Shown: in pieces, positions 22,601-33,820 of the stretch
Layout: each line of letters starts with the position of its first letter
Position numbering within the stretch: position 1 is the stretch's first letter
Assembly (NCBI GenBank): GCA_049999765.1
Contig: JBNGIQ010008997.1
Coordinates: 124,001 to 188,000, forward strand
DNA length: 64,000 bases
From: Phaeoceros laevis
Taxonomy: Eukaryota > Anthocerotophyta > Anthocerotopsida > Notothyladales
Direction of reading: 5' to 3'
The notes under the pieces: generated by a model
Databases searched by the model: none
The model's input: the letters and a program-made list of their open reading frames with translations, nothing else
Told to the model about the DNA's origin: nothing
Position numbers and translations under genes: made by a program

Positions 22601-25600
22601 TGCAGCTCGTTCTATCAGTTGACGCATACTCAAATTCTCCTCCGCACCAGTTGGCCTAACAGCTCCGCCAGGATCTGCAATTCCCGTTTGACCTCCATTT
22701 GCTGCCTCCACTCTCTCAAAAAATTGACGCATTGTGAGACTCGGAGCACCGGAAGTAATCCCAACCAGTGTCCTCGAGGCTGGCTGCTGCTGCGGGGTAG
22801 ATGGGGAAGGGGTAGAGAAGGAAGATCCAGAAGAAATGCCAAGGTCACTTGTCTGTACATGGATATCAATACTTCTGGAACCTAAACTGGCTCCCAGTGC
22901 AGGACCAGGAATACCACCATCTAGTTGGATTGACCCAATTGGCACAGCACCGATCGCTATTGGCTGCAGCAAGTATTAAAGACTACGTAAGCACTTTCTA
23001 TCTGGACCTTTGTTAGAAGTGGATGCGATGGCGATGAGCATCCGGTTCCTACGCCTTTACTACACTGATTTGACAAAGACAGGTCCCCACTCTTACCCCT
23101 AACCTTTCCCATATCGCAACGGGTAAGGTGATGGCTAAAATTTCATTCATTGTCTCAGGTAGCATATGGTAAGATCAGAAAGGCCTTAGCAGCTGCTCTA
23201 ATGCTTGCAATCAACAAAGGTTATATTACCTGAATCATCATTGGATTTGGTCCTGTAGGAGAAATGAACACTGCAGGCCCTGCATTAACAACCGACTCCG
23301 CCTGCAACAAAAAAGTTCATAACTTTGTATGGCACTTTGAACAGAGACTCATGAAACGCCAGGAAAAGATCAAGAGGCACCTACAGGAGATTGACCCATG
23401 CGCAATGTCTGTGTTGTTCGTCCAAGCTCCAGAAGCAGGGCACCCAGCTGTTGGATCATACTCCCATCTCGAAGAGCAACAGCTTGCACTTCTGCTCTCG
23501 TGCCTGGATCATTCATAGATGGCTCACTTTCCAATTGTCCAGCAAGTCTCTGAACACAAGGAAAAACTGGGGCATGTGAGCATCCCTTTAAAATCAGGAC
23601 CAAACCAACAGACAAAGTGCTGCTCAAGGGTGCTTCCTATGGCCACCGAAAAAGACTAACAATAGCTGTGCAACTACAACGCACCGAAAGTGCAGTTCCA
23701 GCACCACCATTCAGCAAACCCTGCACTCGTCGCACAAGAGCACCCAAAGCTGCTGGGGTTGGCAATCGCCTAGTGACAGATTCAGGTCCTGGTGTGCTAG
23801 TAAGCTCCTGCCCATCAGAGTTCGGAGGTGGACTGTGTTGAGCAGATCTTGCGACAGGAGGGGAGGCAGCTGCTGGTGGGGCAGCTACTACCGAGCTTAT
23901 ACCAATGTCGGGGATGCTTCCTCCTGGTCTTAGTTGTTGACTGGGGGCATTCCCTCCTGCTGCTGATGAAGCTATACCTTCTGCGTACAACAGCCAACCA
24001 AAAACAATCAACCAAACTAGAGAAGGAAGTACACAAGCCGTACTGCATGACGATGTGTACTCACATAGTAGGCCATGGAAACAGCCTTACCATTCGCTGC
24101 AAATCCTTGCTCCAGACGGTCCAAGTACTGGGACATGGTTGTCAAAGCGTCAGGAATAACCTGAAAAAAACAAATTTTAATGGAATCGAGCAATCCATGG
24201 ACCGCTCAAAACAACATCCAGAAATGTACACCAATCCACACTCACATACAGACACTGCAGCAATGTTTCTTAGTTATTGCAGCTGCTGAGATAATTTAAC
24301 ACAAATTCAGCAAGGACTCTGACTAGGCACATATGAACAGACCAGGGGTTGTGCAAATCTCATAGGCTGAAGTTCAGCTGCTCCACCAGAACCTCCAATA
24401 GGTGGAGGGCCATAAAGAGCATCAATCTGCAGTTCCAGATCCCTGTGCAATGGGTACTCAAACTGCTGGTCCACACCTGCAGCACCAGCTTGAGCTACGC
24501 TATCTAGTCCTGGGTGTCCATCTGATGCACCAGTCTGCTGTCCACGTACAGGAAGCACACCCTGATGCAGTGCAGAAAGGTTTTTATTGCAAAAATGCTT
24601 GGCCGAATGATCCCGTGCATGAACAAAACAATCAACAGTCTCTCAACTACAGAGGAGCAGAGATCAGGAAGAAAAGACTTACTGCAGCGACACTGCCAGC
24701 ATTATTGCCTCCAAGATTTCCTGTGACTCCATTGCCAAGCCCTACAGAAGTGAGGACAGCCGAAATGATCTGTTCACATATGGAAACCAGTTACAGCAAT
24801 GGAAGAGGACAACTCCGTGTAAATTGTATCAATTTTTGTTTGAAGGTTTGATAATAGTGTCAGAATGTAGGTATCATTCCGAACCGCAACCACCTTGGGT
24901 GAGTGGGTTCAGCACAACCTCCAGAAAACTTTACCCTTGGAATGCTTATGTTCTGTGAGCCCCGAACACTATGACAAAATATGAAATGCCAAGATACTTG
25001 ACAACAGTATAATAAAAAGACGCTTTGTTAGCTTACCCTGTTTAAATCAGGCATAGCACCTTCGCCTCCATCTGGAATGTTTATTGTTCCCATGAGTACA
25101 CTGTGAGAAACATGGCCAGCCCTATTCTGGGATCCACCCATGCCTGAATCTAGAGGTCCTGACCCATCTGCAACATAAGTATCTCCATGGGATTAAGCTT
25201 CATAGTCCAATCCCTGGACTGTGTTCTCAAACCGACCTTGAATGAATGGTTACAAAATGCAAATAAGCTAGAAGTGTCACCTTCACCAGCTGTGCTGTTT
25301 CCGCCAGTTGCTGTGGATGGTGGCTGCTGTGGGGGCCTTACAACCAGATGTAACGTATGTCCATCTTCCACATCTTATTGCTGGTGAAGGATATTACCTG
25401 GTGCTAATCCAAATATCGAGCACAAACAATACTTCATGCATAAGAAGAACACAGAAAGTGGTGGATACTATAAGATGATAATAGTTGATCATCCTTCAGG
25501 ACCTTGCCCCGACAAATAAGTCGTTGATTGGAAACTGCAACACCAACCAAAGTGGCTAGTTCCTCCTTCAACGCTGGAATTGGCATCTGCAAGACGAAAC

Positions 25601-26153
25601 TTCTCCCACAGTCAGCTCCTAATAGCATCCAGGCATGTGTCCTGTCAAGCATGATGATAATACACAAAAGCTCTTTTTCACTCCGCAAAAAGTTCTGCAA
25701 CCCACAGGAACGTAGCTACGTAGAGCTCTAGCCAGTGGCATAAGGTGACTGAACGCACATGGCCAGAGCTGATGCACCGGCACACCAAAAAATTCAACAT
25801 AGTGCGCCATCATTCACAATACACGATCCTAACATATTCACATCTGGGAGGGAGGTGTCGCCACCTCCAAGGCGGTTCCCCAAGACTAGAAAACAGAAGT
25901 TTTAGAACGAAATGCTGAATTCTAGCTCACAAATTACTCACTACAAGGTCAGATGACCCCATCCGAAGTAACGGCCTGGAAAGTCGCTGCCAGGTAGCCT
26001 GACAAACGGCTCTGCAACACTTACATCTCTGTTAACTCGCATAGTATACGTGTTCGCGTCCAGCGTTTTGATCTTGATCTCGACTGTGGATCCAGATACA
26101 TCCATTTCATCCCCCCTTGCACCGTTGCTTGGGCCGGCTTTGTTTGCATCCAT
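19651..26153 (-). CDS. BAG6/Scythe-like ubiquitin-domain chaperone protein
   Basis: I assemble 17 exons in consistent phase: 26025-26153, 25469-25586, 25281-25373, 25037-25167, 24683-24769, 24343-24561, 24091-24160, 23685-23980, 23385-23549, 23230-23301, 22084-22963, 21821-22002, 21352-21741, 20518-21291, 20280-20402, 19991-20164 and 19651-19788, about 1,346 residues. Residues 24-95 form a ubiquitin-like domain (VEIKIKTLDANTYTMRVNRD, LICRGKVLKDDQLLSSY, VEDGHTLHLVVRPPQQ). The rest is Pro/Gly/Gln-rich with short conserved blocks such as MPDLNR and VIPDALTTMSQYLDRLEQGF, a helical MGQLMRSPLVENIVHQVMES segment and an LSEGLADAYMAVL tail. BAG6-type proteins hold hydrophobic clients in the cytosol for tail-anchored insertion or degradation; a plant relative is Arabidopsis At5g42220. 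No BAG domain is evident. An 18-bp candidate microexon (24935-24952) could be added in frame. Confidence 0.85.
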
Positions 26154-27304
26154 TTTGAGAAACGGAACTTTTCCAGGTCGGAGCAGCCAACTAGTTTCAG
26201 CAAAATCTGCAAACGATCCGGTCAGTCTTACTGCACTGTCCCCCCTCCAGTAGACACGACAGACGGAGGTAGGGTTTCAAGCTGGCAAGCAGCGGACTAA
26301 CCAGACCGGCCTGCACCCGCTCAACCTTAGAAGGACCTGCAATCCCAAACTGTTTTGCCGATATCGCTGTTATATAATAACCACCGCTGAACCCGCAATT
26401 CCCTTCTTATTTGCCCCGGTGCTCCGCTAAATTCTGACCACAGGCCTTCCACGCCACCGCATTTGATGCGTAAGCGAGCCTACTGCTCGTAACTGGATTG
26501 AAGCGGGCCTGCGGGGAGTCGGTCAGTGGCAGGGACCCGATGCAGTGATACAGCCATGTACACCAAGGGTTTCACAGTCCAAAACCAGAAACCAGTCAGG
26601 ATTTTCAGGCCCGGCCCTGGAAGTTTCTACGACACGATACTGATCTGCGTATTATCGCGAGCAGGGTGCTTTCCAGTTACTTCCCAGTGTTCCCACTGAG
26701 CTGTATTTGTGTATTTTTGTGGCCCTTCATTTCGCCACATAGTCTTTAGCCCAAGCTGGAATAATAATATATCCTTCCTTCCTTGCCCAAACCTTAGTTG
26801 CGAGTATCGACGATTCATTGAAATGAATCGCCGATTCATACTCAACTTGCGTGCCCGCCATCGCGCTCGATGCCAACAGGAGGTGCACGCTCGGCCAGTG
26901 CCCGCCATCGCTCCGCTTCGCCTGCTTGCCATCACGCCACCCGCCATCGCCATCGCCATCGCTCCGGTCTCCTTGCTTGCTTGCCATCGCTCCACCCGAC
27001 ATCGCTTCGCTCCACCTATCGTCTACTCATGTGCGATGCTCAAACCCTAAGTGATGTAATTAAGTAGGGTAATTAAGTATGTGAGTAGGCGATGCTCAAA
27101 CCCTAAGTGATATAGTTAAGTAGGGTAATTAAGTATGTAGGGATAAGATCGTATAATATATTTATATAAATATTTGCAAATATATCATATATATGCCCAT
27201 TCCTAATCGCCATTTTTCAATGAAGCGTCAATTTAACGTCACATACGTCACTTTCTGGCTTCTATATTTTACGCTTGGCAACTAAGGCCCAAACAAACAC
27301 CATA
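26154..27304. other. Upstream region of the BAG6-like gene and simple repeats
   Basis: The first few hundred bases should hold the BAG6-like promoter and 5' UTR. Around 26850-27005 there is a GCCATCGC-type low-complexity tract. At 27030-27140 a unit of about 60 bp (GCGATGCTCAAACCCTAAGT and GTAGGGTAATTAAGTATGT) occurs twice. No gene is supported. Confidence 0.5.
27030..27140. repeat. Two-copy tandem repeat of about 60 bp
   Basis: TGCGATGCTCAAACCCTAAGTGAT and AGTAGGGTAATTAAGTATGT appear twice in series with only a few differences. Confidence 0.75.
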
Positions 27305-27404
27305 NNNNNNNNNNNNNNNNNNNNNNNNNNNNNNNNNNNNNNNNNNNNNNNNNNNNNNNNNNNNNNNNNNNNNNNNNNNNNNNNNNNNNNNNNNNNNNNN
27401 NNNN
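27305..27404. other. Assembly gap (100 N)
   Basis: A run of exactly 100 N, a conventional placeholder, so its true size is unknown. The bases on either side are the same (CAAACAAACACCATA before, ACAAACACCATAAATA after). The gap may be an artefact of a tandem repeat, and the flanks may overlap. Confidence 0.95.
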
Positions 27405-27518
27405 ACAAACACCATAAATAAACTACTTCTTCTTCTTCCCAAGCACAAAAAACAAATATCCTTCCCACCCCGTCAAATTCAATCACTTTTGCAGCAGCAG
27501 GCCTCGTCGCAAACGCCT

Positions 27519-27591
27519 TCGGCACGACTGTCTCACCTGCGGCACCTAGTTGTTTGCCCGACTGTCTCACCTGCGGCACCTAGTTGTTTGC
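27519..27591. repeat. 34-bp direct repeat
   Basis: GACTGTCTCACCTGCGGCAC and CTAGTTGTTTGCCC occur twice, back to back. Confidence 0.8.
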
Positions 27592-28200
27592 CCTAATTTG
27601 CTTCGCTGCTGCATGATGATTTGTAATTTGTACGTGTCTTGGCATTGTGCCACAATTTTCGCCCTTTCTGTTTAGAATAGAGATGTGTGCATGGCGGCTT
27701 GGATATTTGAATACATGTATTTATGGAAGCAAGTTTTCTTGCATTTTAACACTAGTTTTTCCAAGTTGTCTCCACTTTTGCACTTGTCTAGCTTGCCGGA
27801 AGTGCCAACAATTAGTACTTCCATTATGCTTGCTATGAATGAATGAATTCGAACACTATAATATGGTATTGAAATTGTTATGTAATATACAATGAGAATA
27901 TGGAAGTCCTCAAATACATTAGGATGTAGAGACGGCTTTTACTCACTAAGAGTGAAAGGTAACTAGGCCCAGAAATTGAACGGAGGTCTCTCCACGAATA
28001 ATAATACTACTAATATGATTTTAACGTCGACTTGATCCCACCATGAGGCATACGACATTATGGTAAAAGTCATCACATACTATTAGGTGTGTGAAAATAT
28101 CTAATGTAAAAGAAACTAACACAACATGCACCAAGATAAGCAAAGAACCATCTAAAGGATCAACCTCAATCTACATAGCTCAACACATCTCATACAAGAC

Positions 28201-28300
28201 TCGGCATGAAAAGACTATGGAGGCTAGGCTTTGCAGACCTTGGAAGAATTTAAAAAGACTATGGAGGCTAGGCTTTGTAGACCTTGGAAGAATTTAAACA
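28201..28300. repeat. Tandem duplication of about 50 bp
   Basis: AAAAGACTATGGAGGCTAGG and CTTTGCAGACCTTGGAAGAA recur immediately with one change (CTTTGTAGACC). It lies just upstream of the retroelement relic. Confidence 0.8.
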
Positions 28301-28349
28301 GGTCCTTTAGGTATCCTCATAGAAGCATTCTCAACTAAGTTTAGATGGC

Positions 28350-28450
28350 CATTATCAATTCATTAGGATGCCATTGGGGCTTAAGAATGCATTTACCAGC
28401 TTCCAATGGGATATGGACATGCTTCTAGCCAAATTGTAGAAGATCTTGCC
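28350..28450 (+). mobile_element. Relic of a Ty3/gypsy reverse transcriptase
   Basis: The plus strand reads IRMPLGLKNAFTSFQWDMDM in one frame, clearly the Ty3-type reverse transcriptase block that normally reads RMPFGLKNAPATFQ..MD. A stop follows within ten codons and the surrounding sequence is broken, so only a decayed piece of pol remains. No LTRs were recognised. Confidence 0.7.
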
Positions 28451-28699
28451 TTCTAAGCTTCTTATGTATAAGAAGCGCGGTAAGCCTTAAGACCTAGTTA
28501 TCTAAAATGTGAAATATCATTTGTCCTTGTATAGCTCCAAATTGGATCCCACTAATGCCAAGTTGAGCTTGCTTGGATTAAACTTTTCTCCCCCTTTTAG
28601 AGTAAATGGAATATGCGCAAGCTTTATAGAGTGTAGTTGAGTGTAGTGTGAAGAGCACTATCGCCTGCACTTCGAAATCGAAATCCCAGTCTATCAATT

Positions 28700-29040
28700 G
28701 CACGCTACATTTCATTTCGCAAAGCGGAATGTGGGATTTGGGTTTCACAAAGCGGAATGTGGGATTTGGGGTTGCCACTAAATATCTTATGGCATGGTGC
28801 CTGACTAGCCATAAGGGGCATAGATGACCTATGTACAGGCACTAAGGAGTTACTGGATGTGCCTCCAAATTGTTATATTATCCAGAAGGTTATCATGGTA
28901 GACATTGGGACTAATCAAACAGCAACACCCATGTATATGTACTGCATGAGGTGAGCATGAGGTGAGCATGAGGTGAGCATGAGGTGAACATGAGGTGAGC
29001 ATGAAGTGTGTGTGTGTGTGTGTGACTATTTGAGGAGGTG
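28700..29040. repeat. Minisatellite and GT microsatellite cluster
   Basis: A 26-bp direct repeat (CAAAGCGGAATGTGGGATTT) lies at about 28718-28770. Five copies of GAGGTGAGCAT lie at about 28947-29003, followed by a GT run. The piece GTGTGACTATTTGAGG recurs near 29020 and 29303. Confidence 0.75.
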
Positions 29041-29125
29041 AGCTAGCGCTCGAATATGATAAGAAGGGTCTGGCTCTATGTTGTAATTTGAGTTGACAAT
29101 GAGTGTTTGGCTGTATGTGTATTAA

Positions 29126-30090
29126 GGCCCTTTTCGCACTAGAACACAAATATTTTTGCACAAAGTTGAGGTGGCAAATTTGTGATGCATTTTGAGGGAA
29201 AATCATGACTACGTGGCTAGTTTGTTCCTGAATACGTGGTTATCCTTTTCATACTAGAAATACCTCACAAATCCATAATGAGTTAGGGGTGTGTGTGTGG
29301 GTGACTATTTGAGGGGTTGAGCAAGAGCATCCTCTCATGGTTGCCGAAGGGACTTCGCGTCACAGGAGAGCACGGATGCCAAGGTGAGCACCATGAACTC
29401 AAACATTTGCAAGCTTCTTCATGAACTCAAACATTCGCAAGCTTCTTCAAGCGGTGGCTTTGAATGGCGCTATGCTTGTCATGTTGGAAGCTATGGAATC
29501 TCTTACAAAACAGATGGTGCTTGGTCATGTGCAACGGTGTGCCGCTATATTGGTTGTTCTGCAATTGCGAAACCACGGGGAACCATTCATAGAGAGGTTG
29601 GGGCAATTGAGAGAAGCAACGCTTTTGTGAAAAGAAACTTATTAGGCGCCTAGAATGCTCGCATGTTCAAGTCTAGAATGCGTATGACAAAAGATACTTT
29701 TCAATACATATATTGTGTCTTGGCTCGAGTTCTCATTGGAATTTATAGGTTATCTCTCTATTGTGGCAATCCTCTAAGGGAAGCAAGCCAGATTTGGTGC
29801 CAAAGTGCATCACCTTGGTTTTGGCGGGGAGGTCGACGTGCTCGACAATTATTCGCCATGCATTTGTGAGAAGAGCTCACATATTTGTGCCCACCTCCGG
29901 AGGAAGAGTCTAATTTGTGAGAACTTTTTCGCGAACGTGGCCGGCCTCATAGACACCATATGCCACACAGGCGCAATCGCAAATTGGTAGTGTGAATCCC
30001 ATTTTAACGCAATTTCGCAACTTCGGGCACGGTGATTGGTAGTAACGTTTGTGTGAAATATTTGTATTGTACAGTAGTGCGAAAAGGGCC
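29126..30090 (+). mobile_element. PIF/Harbinger-like DNA transposon, deleted
   Basis: The 965-bp element is bounded by perfect 16-bp terminal inverted repeats GGCCCTTTTCGCACTA (29126-29141) and its complement (30075-30090). The flanking triplets are TAA and TGA, close to the TWA target duplication of this superfamily. Inside, near 29668-29735, a plus-strand frame reads FKSRMRMTKDTFQYIYCVLA, resembling the F(R)M(T/S)..TF segment at the start of Harbinger nucleases. The rest of the transposase is missing or broken by stops. It is therefore a non-autonomous remnant of a formerly coding copy. Confidence 0.7.
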
Positions 30091-30477
30091 TGATCCAAAA
30101 ATGTTTATGTGCTTTGCAGTATGTAGTGGAGGGAGTGGCTTCGTCGCCCCGTCACTAAAGTGAGAGTGAGTGCTGTATTTTACACTCCGTCTAAAGCCAT
30201 TCGTCCCGAAGGCCACATATTTCTCATTGTTGCAGGTGTGGATGTGTTACCAAGGAGGTGGTGCCACACAAACAGCGTGAGTGAAAATTACTTCCACTTG
30301 CACCCGGAAGCCCTGGGCACGAGGTCCCAAGCGACCCGCAGGTCGGCCAGAAAGCCATGGATGCCATAGCCGGCCAAAGGCCTCAAAGTAATGTTTTGCT
30401 TCTTCTTCTAGTTTGCACGGGTCAATATAGCATCCGGGAGTGTTTTGCGCAATGCTGTGGTTAAGTTCGGTTTACAA
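30091..30477. other. Upstream region of the DYW PPR gene
   Basis: About 390 bp between the transposon end and the PPR ATG. The element therefore sits inside the likely promoter or 5' UTR area. No other gene is seen. Confidence 0.4.
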
Positions 30478-33093
30478 ATGACACCAATGCAGTGGAGTGA
30501 TAATGCTGTCTATGTCATGTGCACTGGAAAGCAATTGCTCCACTACAATTGCGCAGCACCAACGGGATGCAACATCAGCGGTTTTGGACGCCAACAGCTG
30601 GGGGCAGGCCGACACCCTGGAGCTGGAGCATCGTTTGAATGTGCCTCCGAAGCAATGATGTACACAAGGGGCACATTCGTGCCTGACAGTTGTGCAGCAG
30701 CCAAGCTAGGCACGCCGGACAACAGCAGTGCAGTAGAGCGGCAAGAGTTGTTGTGGAGGCAGTACTTCTTGGAACCCACGTTGTGGTGGGGCTGCAGGAC
30801 GGACAAGAATAGCGCCCGTTTTCCCGACTTCGGGCACAAGGAGTCGTCCAAGGAGCTCCTCTGGCTGAACAACTTCTACAAGCCTGATTGGGTGGATGGG
30901 CAGCTGGCTGTTTTGGACAAGCAGGGTGGAAAGTCTGCTCAGCCTACATCCAACCCCTTGTTGCATCAGAACGCTGCCGCTCCGACGGTGCAAGAGTGCC
31001 AAGGGTACGGAACGGTTCAGGCTGTAATCGAACAACTTCGTGAGAATGGGCAGCTAAGCACCTCTCTCCTGTACAGAGTCATCCGGAGATGTGCGGCTGA
31101 GAAAAATCTGGTGTTGGGTCGCCGACTTGATGATCTCACTGTCAAGCTTGGGTACGGATCCAACACATTTTTGGGAAACCATCTCTTGCGCATGTATGCA
31201 TTTCAAGGGCGGTTACAGGAGGCGATGCATGTTTTCAAAAGGGTGGCCACACCATCAGTTTTCATGTGGCACTCCATTATATCTGCACACGCTGAACAGG
31301 GGAAACCTAGTGAGGCCATTCAACTGTACCATAAGATGTGTGGATCAAGTTTGGAGCCCAATGGTCACATTTTTGCCGCTGCCCTGCAAGCTTGTGCAAG
31401 AGCGGAAGATGTGGAATCTGGCAGGAAGCTGCACGCTGATGTGTTGGAGGGTGGCATTCAGCACAACTCTTTTGTTTGCACCTGCCTGGTGGACATGTAT
31501 GCAAAATGTGGGGAATTGGAAGATGCTCGCAGGGTTTTTGACAGTATGGCCACAAGGGATGTAGTGACATGGAATGTCATGATAAATGGGTATGCTGAGC
31601 ATGGGCTCGGTACCCAAGCGCTTACGTTGTATGCAAGGATGGAGCAGGAAGGCCTGATTTTAGCAGACAGTGTTACGTATGTTTCCCTCCTGAAGGCTTG
31701 TGCAAGTGCCGGTGCTCTACAACAGGGCAGGCAGCTGCATGCAGGGATCGTAAAAAGAGAACTGCTCGAAGGTGATATAGTACTGGGCACTTGTCTCATA
31801 AATATGTATGCAAAATGTGGCCAGTTGGAAGATGCACGCGAAGTGTTTGACAGTCTGGCCACAAGGGATGCAGTGACATGGAATGCCATGATAAATGGGT
31901 ATGCTGAACACGGGTTCGGTCCCCAGGCGCTCACATTGTATGAAAAGATGGAATTGGAAGGCCTGATTCTAGCAGACAGTGTTACGTATGTTTCCCTGCT
32001 GAAAGCTTGTGCAAGTGCTGGTGCTCTGCAACAGGGCAGGCAGCTGCATTCGGGGATCGTGGAAAGAGAACTGCTTGAAGGAGACATAGTACTAGGCAAT
32101 TGCCTAGTAAATATGTATGCAAAATGTGGTCAGATGGAAGATGCGCGCAAAGTGTTTGACAAAGTGTCCAAAAGGAATGTGGTAACATGGAATGCCATGA
32201 TAAATGGGTATGGTAGAAACAATGACGGCCACAAGGCTACAGCCTGTTTCGAAGAAATGATGCTGGCTGGTGTTCAGCCTGATGAGACCACATTCACTAG
32301 CCTTCTTGTAGCATGCAGTCATGCGGGGCTGGTCAGTAAGGGTCGACAGTATTTTGATGCCATGGTGAAACAGCATGGCCTCAACCCGACAACTGAGCAT
32401 TATGTGTGCATGGTTGATCTTCTTGGGCGGGCAGGCCATCTAGGTGAGGCTGAGGAGATGCTGAAATCAGCTGCGTGCGAAAACGATGCTGTTGGGTTGA
32501 TGTCGTTGCTGAATGCCTGCAAGAGTCATAGGGATATAGAGCGGGGAACACGGTGTTTTGAAAGTCTTGTTGAGCTGGATCCTCAGACTGCTGCTGGATA
32601 TGTGCTCATGGCCAACATGTACGCAGATGCAGATAGGTGGGCGGATGTAGATAGAGTTGAAAGGTTGAGAAAGTTGGCAGGAGCTTGCAAGAAACCTGCA
32701 GTGGCAGGCATTGAGGTGAACAAGCAGGTGCATACATTTGTTGTGGGGGATGAAAGGAATGACATCTCATGCAAAGTTCGGAGCACAAATGAACGTTTGA
32801 AGGAGGAAGGGAACCATGTACCACTCACCAACCTGGTGTTGAAGCCAGTATCTGAGATGCAGAAGGAAGATCAACTGTGTGGGCATGCTGAGAAGCTAGC
32901 TTTGGCATTTGGTCTCTTGAACACTCCCGATGGCACACCTCTGCTGGTGACCAAAAACCTGCGGATGTGTAGGGACTGCCACTCTTCCACCGAGATTATG
33001 TCAAGGGTTGAAAAGAGGGATATTGTTGTAAGGGACGCTCACCGTGTGCATCGTTTCGAGGCAGGGTCCTGTAGCTGTAAGGGTCGACATTGA
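30478..33093 (+). CDS. DYW-type PPR protein (organelle RNA editing factor class)
   Basis: Single exon, 871 residues from the first true ATG at 30478; the frame opens a little earlier with a TTG. Residues 1-170 have no repeats and contain the targeting region. PLS-type PPR triplets follow (FVCTCLVDMYAKCGELEDAR, VVTWNVMINGYAEHG and so on), then an E region (TTEHYVCMVDLLGRAGHLGE) and a DYW cytidine deaminase domain. The zinc/active-site set is complete: HAE in LCGHAEKLALAFG and CRDCH in KNLRMCRDCHSSTEIM. These proteins edit C to U in plastid or mitochondrial transcripts. The last four residues are KGRH instead of the canonical GDYW. Within the array a 309-bp unit is repeated almost identically (31661 onward against 31970 onward). 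Intronless structure is normal for this family. Confidence 0.93.
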   Translation: MTPMQWSDNAVYVMCTGKQLLHYNCAAPTGCNISGFGRQQLGAGRHPGAGASFECASEAMMYTRGTFVPDSCAAAKLGTPDNSSAVERQELLWRQYFLEPTLWWGCRTDKNSARFPDFGHKESSKELLWLNNFYKPDWVDGQLAVLDKQGGKSAQPTSNPLLHQNAAAPTVQECQGYGTVQAVIEQLRENGQLSTSLLYRVIRRCAAEKNLVLGRRLDDLTVKLGYGSNTFLGNHLLRMYAFQGRLQEAMHVFKRVATPSVFMWHSIISAHAEQGKPSEAIQLYHKMCGSSLEPNGHIFAAALQACARAEDVESGRKLHADVLEGGIQHNSFVCTCLVDMYAKCGELEDARRVFDSMATRDVVTWNVMINGYAEHGLGTQALTLYARMEQEGLILADSVTYVSLLKACASAGALQQGRQLHAGIVKRELLEGDIVLGTCLINMYAKCGQLEDAREVFDSLATRDAVTWNAMINGYAEHGFGPQALTLYEKMELEGLILADSVTYVSLLKACASAGALQQGRQLHSGIVERELLEGDIVLGNCLVNMYAKCGQMEDARKVFDKVSKRNVVTWNAMINGYGRNNDGHKATACFEEMMLAGVQPDETTFTSLLVACSHAGLVSKGRQYFDAMVKQHGLNPTTEHYVCMVDLLGRAGHLGEAEEMLKSAACENDAVGLMSLLNACKSHRDIERGTRCFESLVELDPQTAAGYVLMANMYADADRWADVDRVERLRKLAGACKKPAVAGIEVNKQVHTFVVGDERNDISCKVRSTNERLKEEGNHVPLTNLVLKPVSEMQKEDQLCGHAEKLALAFGLLNTPDGTPLLVTKNLRMCRDCHSSTEIMSRVEKRDIVVRDAHRVHRFEAGSCSCKGRH

Positions 33094-33820
33094 GCAAGAA
33101 CAAATATTGCCAACTAAACCAGTTCCACTGCATCCGTCATCATTCAGTAAGACATACCTATGCAGAAATGGGGTGATTTGATCTATGTCGGACATGGCAG
33201 AGGAGTTTGCTCCAGAGTTCGGAGAGGTTCTGATGGAGTATGTCTAGGACTAGTGAGAGCCGAGTACGTGGTGGATTCCGGCAGCGACTCAGGATACTTC
33301 AAAGTCTGCTTTGGCGAGCGATGGTAGACCAGTTTGGTGTAGGCAACCATTCGCTCAAACAGGTAGAAAGATGTGCCATGGCTAGCAGCCTTGCAGATGT
33401 ACGTACGTGCGTGTAATGGGAGGAAATATCTATGGCGAGAAGTCAATTTGATCGTAAAACAGGCCTTGGAGCCTTGAAAGTCGGGCTTGCTTGATGAGAG
33501 GTTTGCAGACTGTATATATATGTTTTTGAGGAGCCGACCGCTCAGGTTGCCACAGTGTCGAGTGCAGCACTGCCACGATGAACATACTCTAGCGATGGCT
33601 TACTATTATCTGCTTCCTTGCATGGAGCATGGGACGACAAAATGTTTGTGACTATAAACTCCACGTACCAGTTCTGAAGGTACGAGTTTGATTCTATCAT
33701 CTATCGTGGAACTACATACACGTATGAAGGGGGTTGAAGGTGGAAACCCTCGAGTGCTTGCTTCTCCATATTCACAGGTTAGATGGGAGGGCCGGAAAGG
33801 TTTAGATGGGAGGATCTGGC
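33094..33820. other. Convergent intergenic stretch
   Basis: About 730 bp between the DYW gene stop (+) and the megaenzyme stop (-). It should contain both 3' UTRs. I see no gene or strong repeat. Confidence 0.45.
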
